A stretch of 55,011 nucleotides of DNA from Pseudodesulfovibrio sp. (GCF_028692895.1 NZ_JAQUWN010000023.1:1-55011); one strand, 5' to 3'; counted from the stretch's first letter, positions 1-8,352 are shown. Notes: generated by a model from the sequence alone, not told the origin. Numbers and translations are program-made.

Positions 1-26
1 TTCTTCATGCGGCGCTTTAAGAAAAG

Positions 27-1298
27 TCAACCTCGTTTTGCGTAGAGTTTGCGCCATTCGTCCAGAAACAGGATGGCCGTGTCCAGGTCGGAAAGTGTGC
101 CCTGCTGCTGGCGCACGGCCCAGACCAGGTCGAGGAAGGGGACGTCCTCGGGGAGCCCCAGGCGGGCGATCAGGGCCCGGATGTCGGCCGCCAGCTCGGG
201 CGGGAAGCCGTCGCCAAGGGGCGAGGCGGCGGAGCGGGACCGGGGCCAGCCGGGGATGCGCTCGGCCGTGAAGTCGAGGAGCGTCCTCATGCGCGCCTGA
301 TAGGTGTGGTCGCGCAGCACGCGCTCCCTGCCCTTGCGGGTGATGGCCGCCATCTCTGCGGGATGGTTCAGGAAATGGTCGATCTTGGCCGACAGCTCCT
401 CCATGGAGTCGAAGATGGCGAGTTCGTCGTCCGCAAAGGCTTCGGACAGAAGCGAGCGGCGGTCCACCAACTGAAACGCGCCGCAGGCCGCCAGTTCGAA
501 GGTGCGCGGGTTGATGAAGTCCCCGCCCGTGACCAGTTCCTCGGCCTGGATGCTGGAATGCAGGTTCAGGTTGATGGTGGTGGCGTTGAAGATTTTCACG
601 CAATCCTCGGAGGATACGCGCGCGCCCTTCATCTGGACCAGGGGCGTGAGGACGTGGTCGCCCTCCCATTCGGTGCCCCATATCTTGAAGTCGCGGTCCA
701 CCAGCTCGTGGAAGGCCCGTCGCCGGTTGGGATAGCCCGCGCCCATGAAGGACACGGCAGAGCCGAACTTGCGCCGCTCCACCGGGGACAGCTCCACGGG
801 CCTGTGGAACGCCGGCAGCGCGGCCAGGGGCAGGTAGAGGGCGTTGGGCTGGCCGATAGCCGCCAGTTCTCCGTGGAACGGCTCCTTCTGGATAACGGCG
901 AAGACATCGTAGAGGGGCGCAAAGGATTTCCAGTAGGTAAACAGCCGGTAATCCTCGACAAACCACATGGCGGTGGCCACGCCGTCCCGGCGCAGCCGCT
1001 TGAGGGCCTGGTGGTTCAGCGGGGCCTGGGCCATAGCCAGCACCAGGTCGGGCTCGAAGGTCTCCACCTTGGCCAGCACGGACTGGCTGACCACGTTGAG
1101 AAAGCTGTTTTGCAGGTAGCTGAGCCGGTCCGTGGTCACCTTGAGCTTCTTGAGGGAGTCGTAGGCCGCGTTGAAGTCCGGGGCCTCGAAGGTTTCCACC
1201 AGGTGCCCCTCGTCCCGGAGCGCCGCGGCCACGTAGCGGCCGATGGGCAGCGAGCCGCCGTAGAGCGGCAGGACCACGAGAATGCGCAAATGGTTCAT
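27..1298 (-). CDS. CgeB-like glycosyltransferase (DUF3880 type)
   Basis: A 423-residue protein beginning MNHLRILVVLPLYGG. The N-terminal half is a GT-B style fold (nucleotide-binding beta strand at the start, 'DLVLAMAQAP' near residue 90). The C-terminal half carries the CgeB/Glyco_trans_1_2 pattern 'NPRTFELAACGAFQLVD', followed by a 'FLNHPAEMAAITRKGRERVL' tail. The family transfers sugars in the cytoplasm, in several bacteria onto surface polysaccharide or flagellin; the substrate cannot be told here. I chose the ATG at 1298, which overlaps the stop of the upstream GT9 gene by 4 bases (ATGA), rather than a longer in-frame start that would run far into that gene. The overlap implies translational coupling. 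Confidence 0.8.
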   Translation of the reverse strand: MNHLRILVVLPLYGGSLPIGRYVAAALRDEGHLVETFEAPDFNAAYDSLKKLKVTTDRLSYLQNSFLNVVSQSVLAKVETFEPDLVLAMAQAPLNHQALKRLRRDGVATAMWFVEDYRLFTYWKSFAPLYDVFAVIQKEPFHGELAAIGQPNALYLPLAALPAFHRPVELSPVERRKFGSAVSFMGAGYPNRRRAFHELVDRDFKIWGTEWEGDHVLTPLVQMKGARVSSEDCVKIFNATTINLNLHSSIQAEELVTGGDFINPRTFELAACGAFQLVDRRSLLSEAFADDELAIFDSMEELSAKIDHFLNHPAEMAAITRKGRERVLRDHTYQARMRTLLDFTAERIPGWPRSRSAASPLGDGFPPELAADIRALIARLGLPEDVPFLDLVWAVRQQQGTLSDLDTAILFLDEWRKLYAKRG

Positions 1299-2548
1299 GG
1301 CTGTTCCTTGCGTTGTTCGCCGGGGCGGGCCATCCAGTCCGCCTCCCGGTAGAGTTGGCGGCCGAGCTCGTGGTCGGACATGCAAATTTCATCAATGTTT
1401 CCAGTTAGGTATTGCTGGATGAACCTTCGGAACGCGGTTCGCTCCTTCACGTCCGGGTCCGCGCCGCCCAGGGGGGCGAAGGTCAGGCCCAGACCGTCGA
1501 AGGCCGAGGCGTAGGCCGTCAGCCCTTCGGGCAGGTGCTCGGCCCGGCCCGTGACCAGGTGGCGCTGAAAGCCGGGATCGGCGAAGGGGCGCAGGCAGGC
1601 CACGCCGTTTTGGCAGGGTGCGGTCTCAAGGCAGGGGCCGCACGGGAGCGCGGACTGGAGGACCGTGTGGCCCGCGCCGTAGGGCCCGGTCTCGAAGCAC
1701 CACGCCGACGAGAGGAAGCAGGCCATGACCGGCGTGCCCAGGTGGGCGGCCAGGTGCATGGTGCCGGTGTCCGGAGTCAGGAGCAGGTCCAGGCCGGAAA
1801 CGACCTCGACAAGGTCCGCCCAGTCGGTCTTTCCGGCCAGGTTGGCCGTCAGGTCCTGCACGGCCGGGCTCATCCGCTTGCGGACCGCCTGCCCCGCCGG
1901 GGCTTCGGCCGGGCCGCCCAGCAGGAAGACGTCCTTTGCTCCGCGCGACCTGACCAGGGTGGACGCGGCCTGGGCCAGGACATCCACGGGCAGGGAACGC
2001 CGCGACTCGCGACCGGACAGGACCACGCCGATGCCGCCGCCGTGCGGCGTTGCGGTCGGGTTGACCGTCTCGGGCGCGATCGCGTCCGGGCAGTACGCGC
2101 CCCAGAAATCCACCAGGTTCAGGCCGATGCGCCGTTTCTCGGACCAGCGCATGGCCATGGCGGGCCAGGGGCCGATCAGCTCCTGGCCGTCCTTCCAGGC
2201 GTAGCCGCGCACGCTGTCCGGGTCGAACAGCGCGGCCAGCCGGAAGTTGAGGCCGGAAAAATTGAGATTGTACACCTCGTCGAAGCGGGCGGCCTGTAGT
2301 TCGGCAAACGCGGCGCGGTTGTCCGTGAGCAGCGCACAGGCCGCCTCGGCCGCGTCAAGTCCGGTGCCGTGGGCCGTGATCGGGTGCAGGACGGCCTCCG
2401 GGTGGACCAGCCGTGCCAGGGGGGCCAGGGAGCGGTCCAGGCAGAGGTGGACCGAGGCTTCCGGCCGGGCGCAGAGCGTCGCCAGCAGCCGTTTGGTCTG
2501 GAGGAGGTCCCCGAAACGGGCCAGTTGTATGACGAGGTATCGTTTCAT
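1295..2548 (-). CDS. Glycosyltransferase family 9 (ADP-heptose:LPS heptosyltransferase-like)
   Basis: A 417-residue protein opening with 'KRYLVIQLARFGDLLQTKRLL', the typical GT9 start. A GT9 donor-site segment lies around residues 250-290: 'DLLLTPDTGTMHLAAHLGTPVMACF', then a CGPC segment. Heptosyltransferases add heptose to the lipopolysaccharide core on the inner face of the inner membrane. The member here has a long cysteine-containing C-terminal extension and may act on another glycan, possibly flagellar, as a pair with the downstream CgeB-like enzyme. That pairing is inferred from the 4-base overlap only. Confidence 0.85.
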   Translation of the reverse strand: MKRYLVIQLARFGDLLQTKRLLATLCARPEASVHLCLDRSLAPLARLVHPEAVLHPITAHGTGLDAAEAACALLTDNRAAFAELQAARFDEVYNLNFSGLNFRLAALFDPDSVRGYAWKDGQELIGPWPAMAMRWSEKRRIGLNLVDFWGAYCPDAIAPETVNPTATPHGGGIGVVLSGRESRRSLPVDVLAQAASTLVRSRGAKDVFLLGGPAEAPAGQAVRKRMSPAVQDLTANLAGKTDWADLVEVVSGLDLLLTPDTGTMHLAAHLGTPVMACFLSSAWCFETGPYGAGHTVLQSALPCGPCLETAPCQNGVACLRPFADPGFQRHLVTGRAEHLPEGLTAYASAFDGLGLTFAPLGGADPDVKERTAFRRFIQQYLTGNIDEICMSDHELGRQLYREADWMARPGEQRKEQP

Positions 2549-2649
2549 GTCGCCCTTGGCGTCAAATATCTATCGTAACTCGGGGTTTCATTGCAAGAAC
2601 CGGGCAATTGGCGTTTTACATGCGGCCCGACCGGGGCTATAGTCCCCCG

Positions 2650-3327
2650 ATGCGATACTACCCCATCTTCGTGAACCTGGAAAACAAGCGCTGCCTGGTG
2701 GTCGGCGCGGGCGAGGTCGGCAAGCGCAAGATCCAGTCCCTGCTGGACGCCGGACCGGGCTGGCTGACCATTGTCGACACCGCTCCTGCCGCGCCGGAGC
2801 TGGCTCCCCTGCTCGCTCGGGACAACGTGGAGTTCTTCCAGCGCGGTTTCGAGGACACTGACGTGGACGGCCGTTTCCTGGTCATCGCCTGCACCTCCAG
2901 CGAGACGGTCAACTGGCGGATCAGCAACCTGTGCGCCGAGCGCGGCATCCTGTGCAATATCGTGGACCAGCCCGAGAAGTGCAGCTTCATCGTCCCGGCC
3001 ACGGTCAAGCGCGGCGACCTGACGGTGGCCATCTCCACCGCCGGGAGGAGTCCGGCCATGGCCAAGCGCATCCGCAAGGAACTGCAGGAAAATTTTGGCG
3101 AGGAATACGCCAGTCTGCTGACGCTCATGGGCCGCCTCCGCCCCCTGCTCCTGGGCCTGGGCCGGACCACCGCCGAGAACACGGCCGTGTTCAGGGGGTT
3201 GGTGGACTCCCATCTCCTGGACGCCATGAAAAGCCGCGACCTTGACGAAGTCGGGGAAATTCTTAAAAAGTCATTGCCGGAGCCGTTGCACGAAACCATC
3301 CCGGAGCTTGTCGATGGGCTTGTTTGA
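2650..3327 (+). CDS. Precorrin-2 dehydrogenase / sirohydrochlorin ferrochelatase (CysG N-terminal type)
   Basis: A 225-residue protein. It starts 'MRYYPIFVNLENKRCLVVGAGEVGKRK', with the GxGxxGxRK dinucleotide-binding loop in the first 25 residues. An acidic segment 'DVDGRFLVIACTSS' follows, then the dimerisation part 'FIVPATVKRGDLTVAISTAGRSPAMAKRIRKEL'. It oxidises precorrin-2 with NAD+ and inserts iron to make siroheme, the cofactor of dissimilatory sulfite reductase. Only the CysG N-terminal half is present; the methyltransferase half is absent, as in stand-alone Met8/YlnF-type enzymes. I used the ATG at 2650; a longer ORF starts at 2608 but lacks family support. It overlaps the next gene by 14 bases. 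Confidence 0.88.
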   Translation: MRYYPIFVNLENKRCLVVGAGEVGKRKIQSLLDAGPGWLTIVDTAPAAPELAPLLARDNVEFFQRGFEDTDVDGRFLVIACTSSETVNWRISNLCAERGILCNIVDQPEKCSFIVPATVKRGDLTVAISTAGRSPAMAKRIRKELQENFGEEYASLLTLMGRLRPLLLGLGRTTAENTAVFRGLVDSHLLDAMKSRDLDEVGEILKKSLPEPLHETIPELVDGLV

Positions 3328-4126
3328 GACCTTGCATATCCTCATCATTGCGCTTTATGCGCTTGGCACCCTGCTTTTCCTGACCGGGAGCGGCACGGGC
3401 AACAACCGTTTGCGGCGCGTCTCGGTCTGGTTCGCGGCAGCGGGCTTCGCGCTCAACACCCTGGACCTCGCCATGGTTCTGCTGGACGACCGCGCGGCCC
3501 TGAGCGGGAGCGCGTTCTATTTCAACATCATGGCCTGGTGCGTCCTGGCCCTGTACTTTTTCCTGTGGTGGCGGCTCAGGCTCGAATTCCTGGCCATCAC
3601 CGCCCTGCCGCTCGCCCTGCTGCTCTTCGTGGCCTCGCTTGCCCTGGGCGGCATCCGCGTGGTCATGCCCCCGGTCCTGACCTCCCTGTTCTTCGTGCTG
3701 CACATCGGCGCCCTCGTCCTGACCATCGGCGTGCTGACCATGGCCTTCGGCGCGGGGGTTGCGTTCCTCTATTACAACCGCAAGCTCAAGACCAAGGCCG
3801 GGTTGTCGAGCATGGGCCGGGACGTGCCGTCCCTGGACAAGTTCGACACCGTGAACCGCTGGGCCGTGCTTTTCGGCTTTCCGCTTTACACCCTGGGGCT
3901 TTTTTCCACCTACATCTGGTACCTGATCGCCCCTGACCGGCCCTTTGCCTGGGACGCCATGAAGGTGGTCTCCCTGGCCGTCTGGTTTCTCTATGCCTTT
4001 CTCTTTCACCAGCGCACGGTGCTGGGTTGGCGCGGGCGCAAGCCCGCCGTGCTCGCCATCTGGGTGTTCGCGGGCATGTGCATCTCCCTGCTCCATCACG
4101 CCGTAACCTTCAGGGCGATGCCATGA
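3314..4126 (+). CDS. HemX/CcsA-like cytochrome c assembly-family membrane protein
   Basis: A 270-residue, almost wholly hydrophobic protein with about eight membrane segments. A tryptophan-containing stretch 'FGFPLYTLGLFSTYIWY' near residue 205 and histidines such as that in 'LFVLHIGALVLT' fit the CcsA/HemX family, which handles heme or regulates HemA abundance. Its position between a siroheme gene and hemA, with a 14-base overlap upstream and a 4-base overlap downstream, favours HemX. A role in cytochrome c maturation cannot be excluded. The ATG at 3314 (MGLFETLHILII) is preferred over an upstream start lying inside the previous gene. Confidence 0.82.
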   Translation: MGLFETLHILIIALYALGTLLFLTGSGTGNNRLRRVSVWFAAAGFALNTLDLAMVLLDDRAALSGSAFYFNIMAWCVLALYFFLWWRLRLEFLAITALPLALLLFVASLALGGIRVVMPPVLTSLFFVLHIGALVLTIGVLTMAFGAGVAFLYYNRKLKTKAGLSSMGRDVPSLDKFDTVNRWAVLFGFPLYTLGLFSTYIWYLIAPDRPFAWDAMKVVSLAVWFLYAFLFHQRTVLGWRGRKPAVLAIWVFAGMCISLLHHAVTFRAMP

Positions 4127-5496
4127 ACCGGAAGATAATCCTCGTAGGCCTGAACCACCGCACCGCGGGCGTCGAGGTGCGGGAGAAGTTCGCCCTCACC
4201 GACCTGGAGCACGTGGAAAAGGGGCTGTTGGCCCACTGTCCGCTCCAGGAGTGCATGGCGCTCTCCACCTGCAACCGGGTGGAGATCGTGGCCGTGACCC
4301 GCAACGTGCCGGAGCGCGAGGCCATGGACGCCGTGATCCAGTACTGGGCGGGCGTGTGCAAGGGCCCGGCGGACCTGCTCTGGGAGAACACCTACCGTTA
4401 CGCCGATCTGGAGGCGGTGGAGCACCTCTTCACCGTGGCGTGCAGCCTGGACTCCATGGTCATGGGCGAGCCGCAGATCCTGGGGCAGCTCAAGGACGCC
4501 TATCGCTCCGCCGTGGACGAGGGCTCGGCCAAGACCATCATCAACCGGCTGCTGCACAAGTCTTTTTCCGTGGCCAAGCGCGTCCGCACCGAGACGGCCA
4601 TCGCCTCCAGCGCGGTGTCCATCAGCTACGCGGCCGTGGAGTTGGCCAAGAAGATCTTCGGCAACCTGAGCGGCACCAAGGCCATGCTGGTGGGCGCGGG
4701 CGAGATGGCCGAGCTGGCCGCCACCCACCTGCTCCACAGCGGCGTGCAGTCCATCATCATCGCCAACCGCACCCTGTCCCGGGCCAAGGAGCTGGCCGCC
4801 AACCTCGGCGGCGAGCCCATCCAGATCGAATCCATGCCCGACCGGCTGCCCGATGTGGACATCGTCATCAGCTCCACCGGTTCCCCCGTGGCCGTCATCA
4901 AGGCCAAGGACGTGAAGCAGGTCCTGAAGCGGCGCAAGAACAAGCCCATGTTCTTCATCGACATCGCCGTGCCGCGCGACATCGACCCGGACGTCAACCA
5001 GCTTGACAACGTCTACCTCTACGACATCGACGACCTGAAGGAAGTCGTGGAGGAGAATATGGCCCAGCGCCAGGAGGAGGCGGGCAAGGCCCGTGCCGTG
5101 GTCGGTGCGGAAACCGTCATCTTCAGCAACTGGCTCAAGTCCCTCGAACTTCAGCCGACCATCGTGGACTTGGTGGACCGGGGCGAGGAGATCGCCCTGC
5201 GCGAGCTCGGCAAGACCCTGAAAAAAATCGGCCAGGTGGACGAGAAGACCCGCAACGCCTTGGAAACGCTGGTCCTCTCCGTGGCCCACAAGACGCTGCA
5301 CGAGCCCATCTGTTTTCTCAAGCGCCGGACCCAGGAAGAGGGATCGGCCGAGCGGTTCATCGATCTGGCCCGCCGCATGTTCAACCTTGACGACGAGACC
5401 GTTCCGTCCACGGCCCACATGGACCGCAAGACGACCGCCTGCTCGCCCGAGGACATTGAACAGTTCATCGACGCCTCCAAGAACAAGGAACAATAA
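4123..5496 (+). CDS. hemA: Glutamyl-tRNA reductase
   Basis: A 457-residue enzyme that reduces glutamyl-tRNA(Glu) to glutamate-1-semialdehyde, the first step of C5-pathway tetrapyrrole synthesis. The catalytic cysteine is Cys50 in 'STCNRVEI'. 'GLNHRTAGVEVREKF' is the family N-terminus, 'VACSLDSMVMGEPQILGQLKDAY' (about residue 105) the substrate region, and 'AMLVGAGEMAELAATHLL' the NADPH-binding fold. The C-terminal helical dimerisation domain is present. The start overlaps the HemX-like gene by four bases (ATGA), so translation is likely coupled. Length is normal for the family. Confidence 0.97.
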   Translation: MNRKIILVGLNHRTAGVEVREKFALTDLEHVEKGLLAHCPLQECMALSTCNRVEIVAVTRNVPEREAMDAVIQYWAGVCKGPADLLWENTYRYADLEAVEHLFTVACSLDSMVMGEPQILGQLKDAYRSAVDEGSAKTIINRLLHKSFSVAKRVRTETAIASSAVSISYAAVELAKKIFGNLSGTKAMLVGAGEMAELAATHLLHSGVQSIIIANRTLSRAKELAANLGGEPIQIESMPDRLPDVDIVISSTGSPVAVIKAKDVKQVLKRRKNKPMFFIDIAVPRDIDPDVNQLDNVYLYDIDDLKEVVEENMAQRQEEAGKARAVVGAETVIFSNWLKSLELQPTIVDLVDRGEEIALRELGKTLKKIGQVDEKTRNALETLVLSVAHKTLHEPICFLKRRTQEEGSAERFIDLARRMFNLDDETVPSTAHMDRKTTACSPEDIEQFIDASKNKEQ

Positions 5497-5843
5497 TGCG
5501 CACCTACGTCATAGAAGACCTCTACGAGGACGACTACGCCAAGATCGTCAAAGCCCTCGACGAGATCAAGCTGAACGGCCCACTGGAGGGCATCTACTAC
5601 CTCCCTCTGCCCGAAGAGCTGCTCGAACCGGAGCAGAAGGAACACCTGGGCGAGTGCGGGCCCTACTTCATGGCCCTGGAGACCGTCCAGGGGGTGGCTG
5701 AAAGCCAGTTGCGCCTTGAACTGCTTGTGCGCGGCCGCAGCAAGATCCGCTGCTCCTGCATCACCTACGCCACGCCCGCGCAGCGCAAGCACATGATCGA
5801 GTACCTCGACCGGTTCATCGGGGATCTCGGCGTTTCCGCCTGA
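5496..5843 (+). CDS. Conserved hypothetical protein in hem operon
   Basis: A 115-residue acidic protein (MRTYVIEDLYEDDYAKI...) with no signal peptide, membrane segment or motif I recognise. It has two cysteines close together ('KIRCSC') and a repeated 'YYLPLPEELLEPEQ' type acidic stretch. Its start shares one base with the hemA stop (TAATG) and its stop overlaps the tilS start (TGATG), so it is translated as part of the unit. Coding is well supported by the compact packing. The function is unknown; the neighbourhood suggests something linked to tetrapyrroles or tRNA, but that is only context. Confidence 0.8.
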   Translation: MRTYVIEDLYEDDYAKIVKALDEIKLNGPLEGIYYLPLPEELLEPEQKEHLGECGPYFMALETVQGVAESQLRLELLVRGRSKIRCSCITYATPAQRKHMIEYLDRFIGDLGVSA

Positions 5844-6853
5844 TGGGGGCCGCGCCCGGCGCCCCTCCGGGGTCCCTTCAGGGCCTCCCGCCGAAATGGG
5901 CGCATTTCTCCCTGCGCGTCGAGCGGTTCATCACCGATGAACTGGGCTTGGACCTTTCCAAAAAGACCCTGATTTCCGCCTGTTCCGGCGGCGCGGACTC
6001 CACCGCCCTGCTCCTGGTCCTGCACTGGCTGGCCAGCCGGAGCGGCGGCCGCGTCGTGGGCGTCCACCTGGACCACGGCCTGCGGCCCGAATCCGGGGAT
6101 GACGCGGCCTTCGTGCGCGGCCTCTGCGACGCCCTTGGCGTTGAGTGCGTGGTCCGCCGGGTCGACGTGGCGGATCTGGCCGAGACCAGCGGCGTGGGCC
6201 TGGAGGAAGCGGGCCGCAACGCCCGCTATGCCCTCTTTGCGGAGGTCCTGGCCGGGCACGGCGGCGACGCGGTGGCCGTGGCCCACCACCTGGACGACCT
6301 GGCCGAGGACGTGCTCATGCGCCTGGTGCGAGGCACGGGCTGGCCCGGCCTCTCGGGCATGGCCGGATACGATCCCGTCCGTCGGCTGCTCCGCCCCTTC
6401 CTGCTCACCCGGAAGGCCGAGCTGACAGGCCTGCTCGCCGACATTGGTGTGGGCTGGCGCGAAGATTGTTCCAATTCGGACGAGCGCTGGACGCGAAACC
6501 GGGTCCGCCACGCCATCCTGCCGCTGCTGCTTGAGGAAAACCCGAATTTTCCCGAGGCCGTGGCCCGGCTCTGGCGCTTGGGCGCGCTGGACGCCGGCTA
6601 CTGGGCCGAGCAGACCACGGGTGCTGACGGGCTGCTGGACAACCGTCGGCTGCACGCGGCCCATAAGGCGCTGCGGCTGCGGCTCTACAAGTCGGCCCTG
6701 GACGGGATCGGCGGCGGCCAGGTCCTGGCCGACACCCTGTTCAGGCTGGATACGGCCTGGACCGAGGGCCGGATCGGCGCGGTGTTCCAGTTCCCGGGTG
6801 ACCGGACGGCCGCAATCACCGCTTCCGGCGTGCTTTTCTCCGCCAAGCATTGA
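5843..6853 (+). CDS. tilS: tRNA(Ile)-lysidine synthase
   Basis: A 336-residue N-type ATP pyrophosphatase. The PP-loop 'SACSGGADSTALLLVL' is near residue 50, with 'GVHLDHGLRPES' and 'VAVAHHLDDLAEDVLMRLVRGTGWPGLSGM' following, all hallmarks of TilS. It modifies C34 of tRNA-Ile(CAU) to lysidine so AUA is read as isoleucine. 'NRVRHAILPLL' ends the catalytic domain. It is shorter than E. coli TilS and lacks part of the C-terminal domains, as is common. The start overlaps the previous stop, and the N-terminal Pro/Gly-rich 15 residues may not be conserved, so a later start is possible. Confidence 0.93.
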   Translation: MGAAPGAPPGSLQGLPPKWAHFSLRVERFITDELGLDLSKKTLISACSGGADSTALLLVLHWLASRSGGRVVGVHLDHGLRPESGDDAAFVRGLCDALGVECVVRRVDVADLAETSGVGLEEAGRNARYALFAEVLAGHGGDAVAVAHHLDDLAEDVLMRLVRGTGWPGLSGMAGYDPVRRLLRPFLLTRKAELTGLLADIGVGWREDCSNSDERWTRNRVRHAILPLLLEENPNFPEAVARLWRLGALDAGYWAEQTTGADGLLDNRRLHAAHKALRLRLYKSALDGIGGGQVLADTLFRLDTAWTEGRIGAVFQFPGDRTAAITASGVLFSAKH

Positions 6854-6876
6854 CTTCCTCGTATCCCCGGTATAAG
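6850..6876 (+). promoter_or_regulatory. Possible sigma-70 promoter upstream of adk
   Basis: TTGACT at 6850-6855 and TATAAG at 6871-6876. The 15-base spacer is short, so this is a weak call. It would start transcription near 6883, ahead of the hairpin at 6903-6922. Confidence 0.35.
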
Positions 6877-6902
6877 AGCATGTGATCTTTTGCACAATGT
6901 GC

Positions 6903-6927
6903 GGCAATGCAGCGGCATTGCCTTTTT
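6903..6927 (+). terminator. Intrinsic terminator between tilS and adk
   Basis: Perfect 8-bp stem GGCAATGC / GCATTGCC with a 4-base loop, followed by TTTTT at 6923-6927. It ends only 20 bases before the adk ATG. It may end the hem-tilS operon or act as an attenuator of adk if the promoter at 6850-6876 is real. Confidence 0.65.
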
Positions 6928-6947
6928 CATCATCAGGAGGAGTTAGC

Positions 6948-7613
6948 ATGAACATTCTGATTTTCGGGCCCAACGGCTCCGGTAAAGGCACCCAGGGCAA
7001 CATTGCCAAGGACAAGTACAACCTGGATCACATCGAGTCCGGCGCCATTTTCCGCAAGCACATCGGCGGCGGCACCGAACTGGGCATGAAAGCCAAGGAA
7101 TATATCAACAAGGGCGAACTCGTTCCCGATGACATCACCATTCCCATGGTTCTCGACGTGCTGGCCTCCTCCAAGAACGGCTGGCTGCTCGACGGCTTCC
7201 CCCGCTCCCTGGTTCAGGGCGAGAAGCTGTGGGACGCCCTGCAGAAGGACGGCGTGAAGCTCGACTACGTCATCGAGATCAAGCTGCCCCGCGAGATCGC
7301 CAAGGCCCGCATCATGGGTCGCCGCCTCTGCGCCAACAACCCGAACCACCCCAACAACGTCGGCATCCCGGTCATCGCCCCTGACGGCGACAAGTGCCGT
7401 GTCTGCGGCGGCGAGCTCTCCGCCCGTAGCGACGACCAGGACGAGGACGCCATCAACAAGCGCCACGACATCTACTACGATGAAAAGACCGGCACCATGG
7501 CCGCCTGCAACTTCTACAAGAACATGAAGGACGGCGGCTTCAAGTACATCGAACTGAACGGCGAGGATTCCATCAGCGCCATCAAGGATTACCTGGTCAG
7601 CCAGCTTGCCTAG
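6948..7613 (+). CDS. adk: Adenylate kinase, metal-binding type
   Basis: A 221-residue enzyme catalysing AMP + ATP = 2 ADP. The P-loop is 'FGPNGSGKGTQ' (residues 6-16) and 'LLDGFPRS' (about 80-87) is the NMP-kinase signature. The LID carries Cys128, His134, Cys150 and Cys153 (C-x5-H-x15-C-x2-C). This resembles the zinc/cobalt/iron-binding site reported for Desulfovibrio adenylate kinases. In sulfate reducers the enzyme is important for recycling AMP from APS reduction. ATG 6948 follows a strong AGGAGG at 6936-6941. A terminator lies just downstream (7637-7667). Confidence 0.96.
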   Translation: MNILIFGPNGSGKGTQGNIAKDKYNLDHIESGAIFRKHIGGGTELGMKAKEYINKGELVPDDITIPMVLDVLASSKNGWLLDGFPRSLVQGEKLWDALQKDGVKLDYVIEIKLPREIAKARIMGRRLCANNPNHPNNVGIPVIAPDGDKCRVCGGELSARSDDQDEDAINKRHDIYYDEKTGTMAACNFYKNMKDGGFKYIELNGEDSISAIKDYLVSQLA

Positions 7614-7636
7614 CTTCTCATCCGCTTGGATGTTCC

Positions 7637-7667
7637 AGCCCCTTCCGGTCTCCCGGGAGGGGCTTTT
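7637..7667 (+). terminator. Intrinsic terminator of adk
   Basis: Stem AGCCCCTTCC / GGGAGGGGCT (one G-U pair) followed by TTTTT. It lies 23 bases after the adk stop. Confidence 0.8.
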
Positions 7668-7798
7668 TCATGCCTGTGCCACCGGCATTCGGGAACGTCC
7701 CGGCTTGTTTATCTTCGCCATGCGCCATTTATGGACAGATGCCAGGCGGAAGGCGCGTGCTTGATTGGGCACTGTAACCATAAGGGGGGGCAAAAGGA

Positions 7799-7824
7799 AT
7801 GAGCCCCGCTGAAGCGGGGCTCAT
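7799..7824 (-). terminator. Strong hairpin, likely terminator of a minus-strand RNA
   Basis: An 11-bp perfect stem ATGAGCCCCGC / GCGGGGCTCAT with a TGAA (TTCA on minus) loop. On the minus strand it is followed by TCCTTTTG, on the plus strand by TTTATAA, so it could work either way. The minus strand is favoured because adk already has its own terminator and the folded region at 7832-8092 lies directly upstream on that strand. Confidence 0.55.
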
Positions 7825-7831
7825 TTTATAA

Positions 7832-8092
7832 TGACTCCTGGCGGGACGCCCTCCAGGACGAAGCCTGGCACTCCCGCATTGGTAGTGGGCTTTCGCTCAC
7901 TGTCCGCTGGCCCGACGTTTTTCCAGTCATCAGGAGTCAAATAGCTGGTTGGCGGGGCCTCCCGTCCGGACTGAATCCGGAAACCCCGCATAGCACTCCG
8001 TCACGCCTTTTGGCGCGCCGTGTTACGGCCGGGAGATTCATCACCGTGTCGCAACCCGCTACAACTTTATGTAGCACCATTAGCCGTTACAC
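7832..8092 (-). ncRNA. Candidate structured non-coding RNA
   Basis: No convincing ORF, but a dense run of stems read 5' to 3' on the minus strand. GTGTAACGGC pairs with GCCGTAACAC (9 of 10), enclosing GCTACA/TGTAGC. CGCGCC-AAAA-GGCGTG follows. Next come GCGGGG/CCCCGC (7984-7989 and 7952-7957) enclosing TCCGGA/TCCGGA, and then TGACTCCTG/CAGGAGTCA (7931-7939 and 7832-7840) enclosing GTGAGC-GAAA-GCCCAC and CCAGG/CCTGG hairpins. The hairpin at 7799-7824 would end it. I could not match it to RNase P RNA, tmRNA, SRP RNA or 6S RNA signatures. Ends and strand are inferred. Confidence 0.45.
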
Positions 8093-8094
8093 GT

Positions 8095-8286
8095 CTAATG
8101 CCTTTTTACGAACCGGGTGATTTCACCGGCCACGGCATACAGAGCCTCATCGGAAGCGTCTTCTATGGACGGGATCAAGTTCACGATCCTTTGCAGCTCT
8201 ACCTGCACCTCGGCAAACAGGCTTTCGGATTCTTTCTCCGCAAGGAATATGGTATGCACCATCCAACCATTGATGCCTACGGTCAT
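8095..8286 (-). CDS. Possible small hypothetical protein
   Basis: A 63-residue ORF (MTVGINGWMVHTIFLAEKES...) with acidic and aliphatic composition like a folded helical protein. A TATAAT lies at 8353-8358 on the same strand, giving a leader of about 60 bases, and a purine-rich GAGGGTGA sits upstream of the ATG, further away than ideal. The overlapping plus-strand ORF (8020-8412) has an unlikely composition. Function unknown. The stop is directly followed by the folded region 7832-8092, so both may be on one transcript. Confidence 0.4.
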   Translation of the reverse strand: MTVGINGWMVHTIFLAEKESESLFAEVQVELQRIVNLIPSIEDASDEALYAVAGEITRFVKRH

Positions 8287-8352
8287 GGCAAATTTGTCAC
8301 CCTCTTTTCGAGCGTGGCACGGGCTTCACCTGGCAGACAGAGGCCCTGGACG

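Noticed and set aside
7799..8092. RNase P RNA, tmRNA, SRP RNA or 6S RNA
   Set aside because: I could not find GAGGAAAGTC, a tRNA-like TTCGA end with a tag ORF, the GGAAGGAAGCA SRP loop, or the long 6S rod with a central bubble. Only a GGGCCAG patch recalls 6S, which is not enough.
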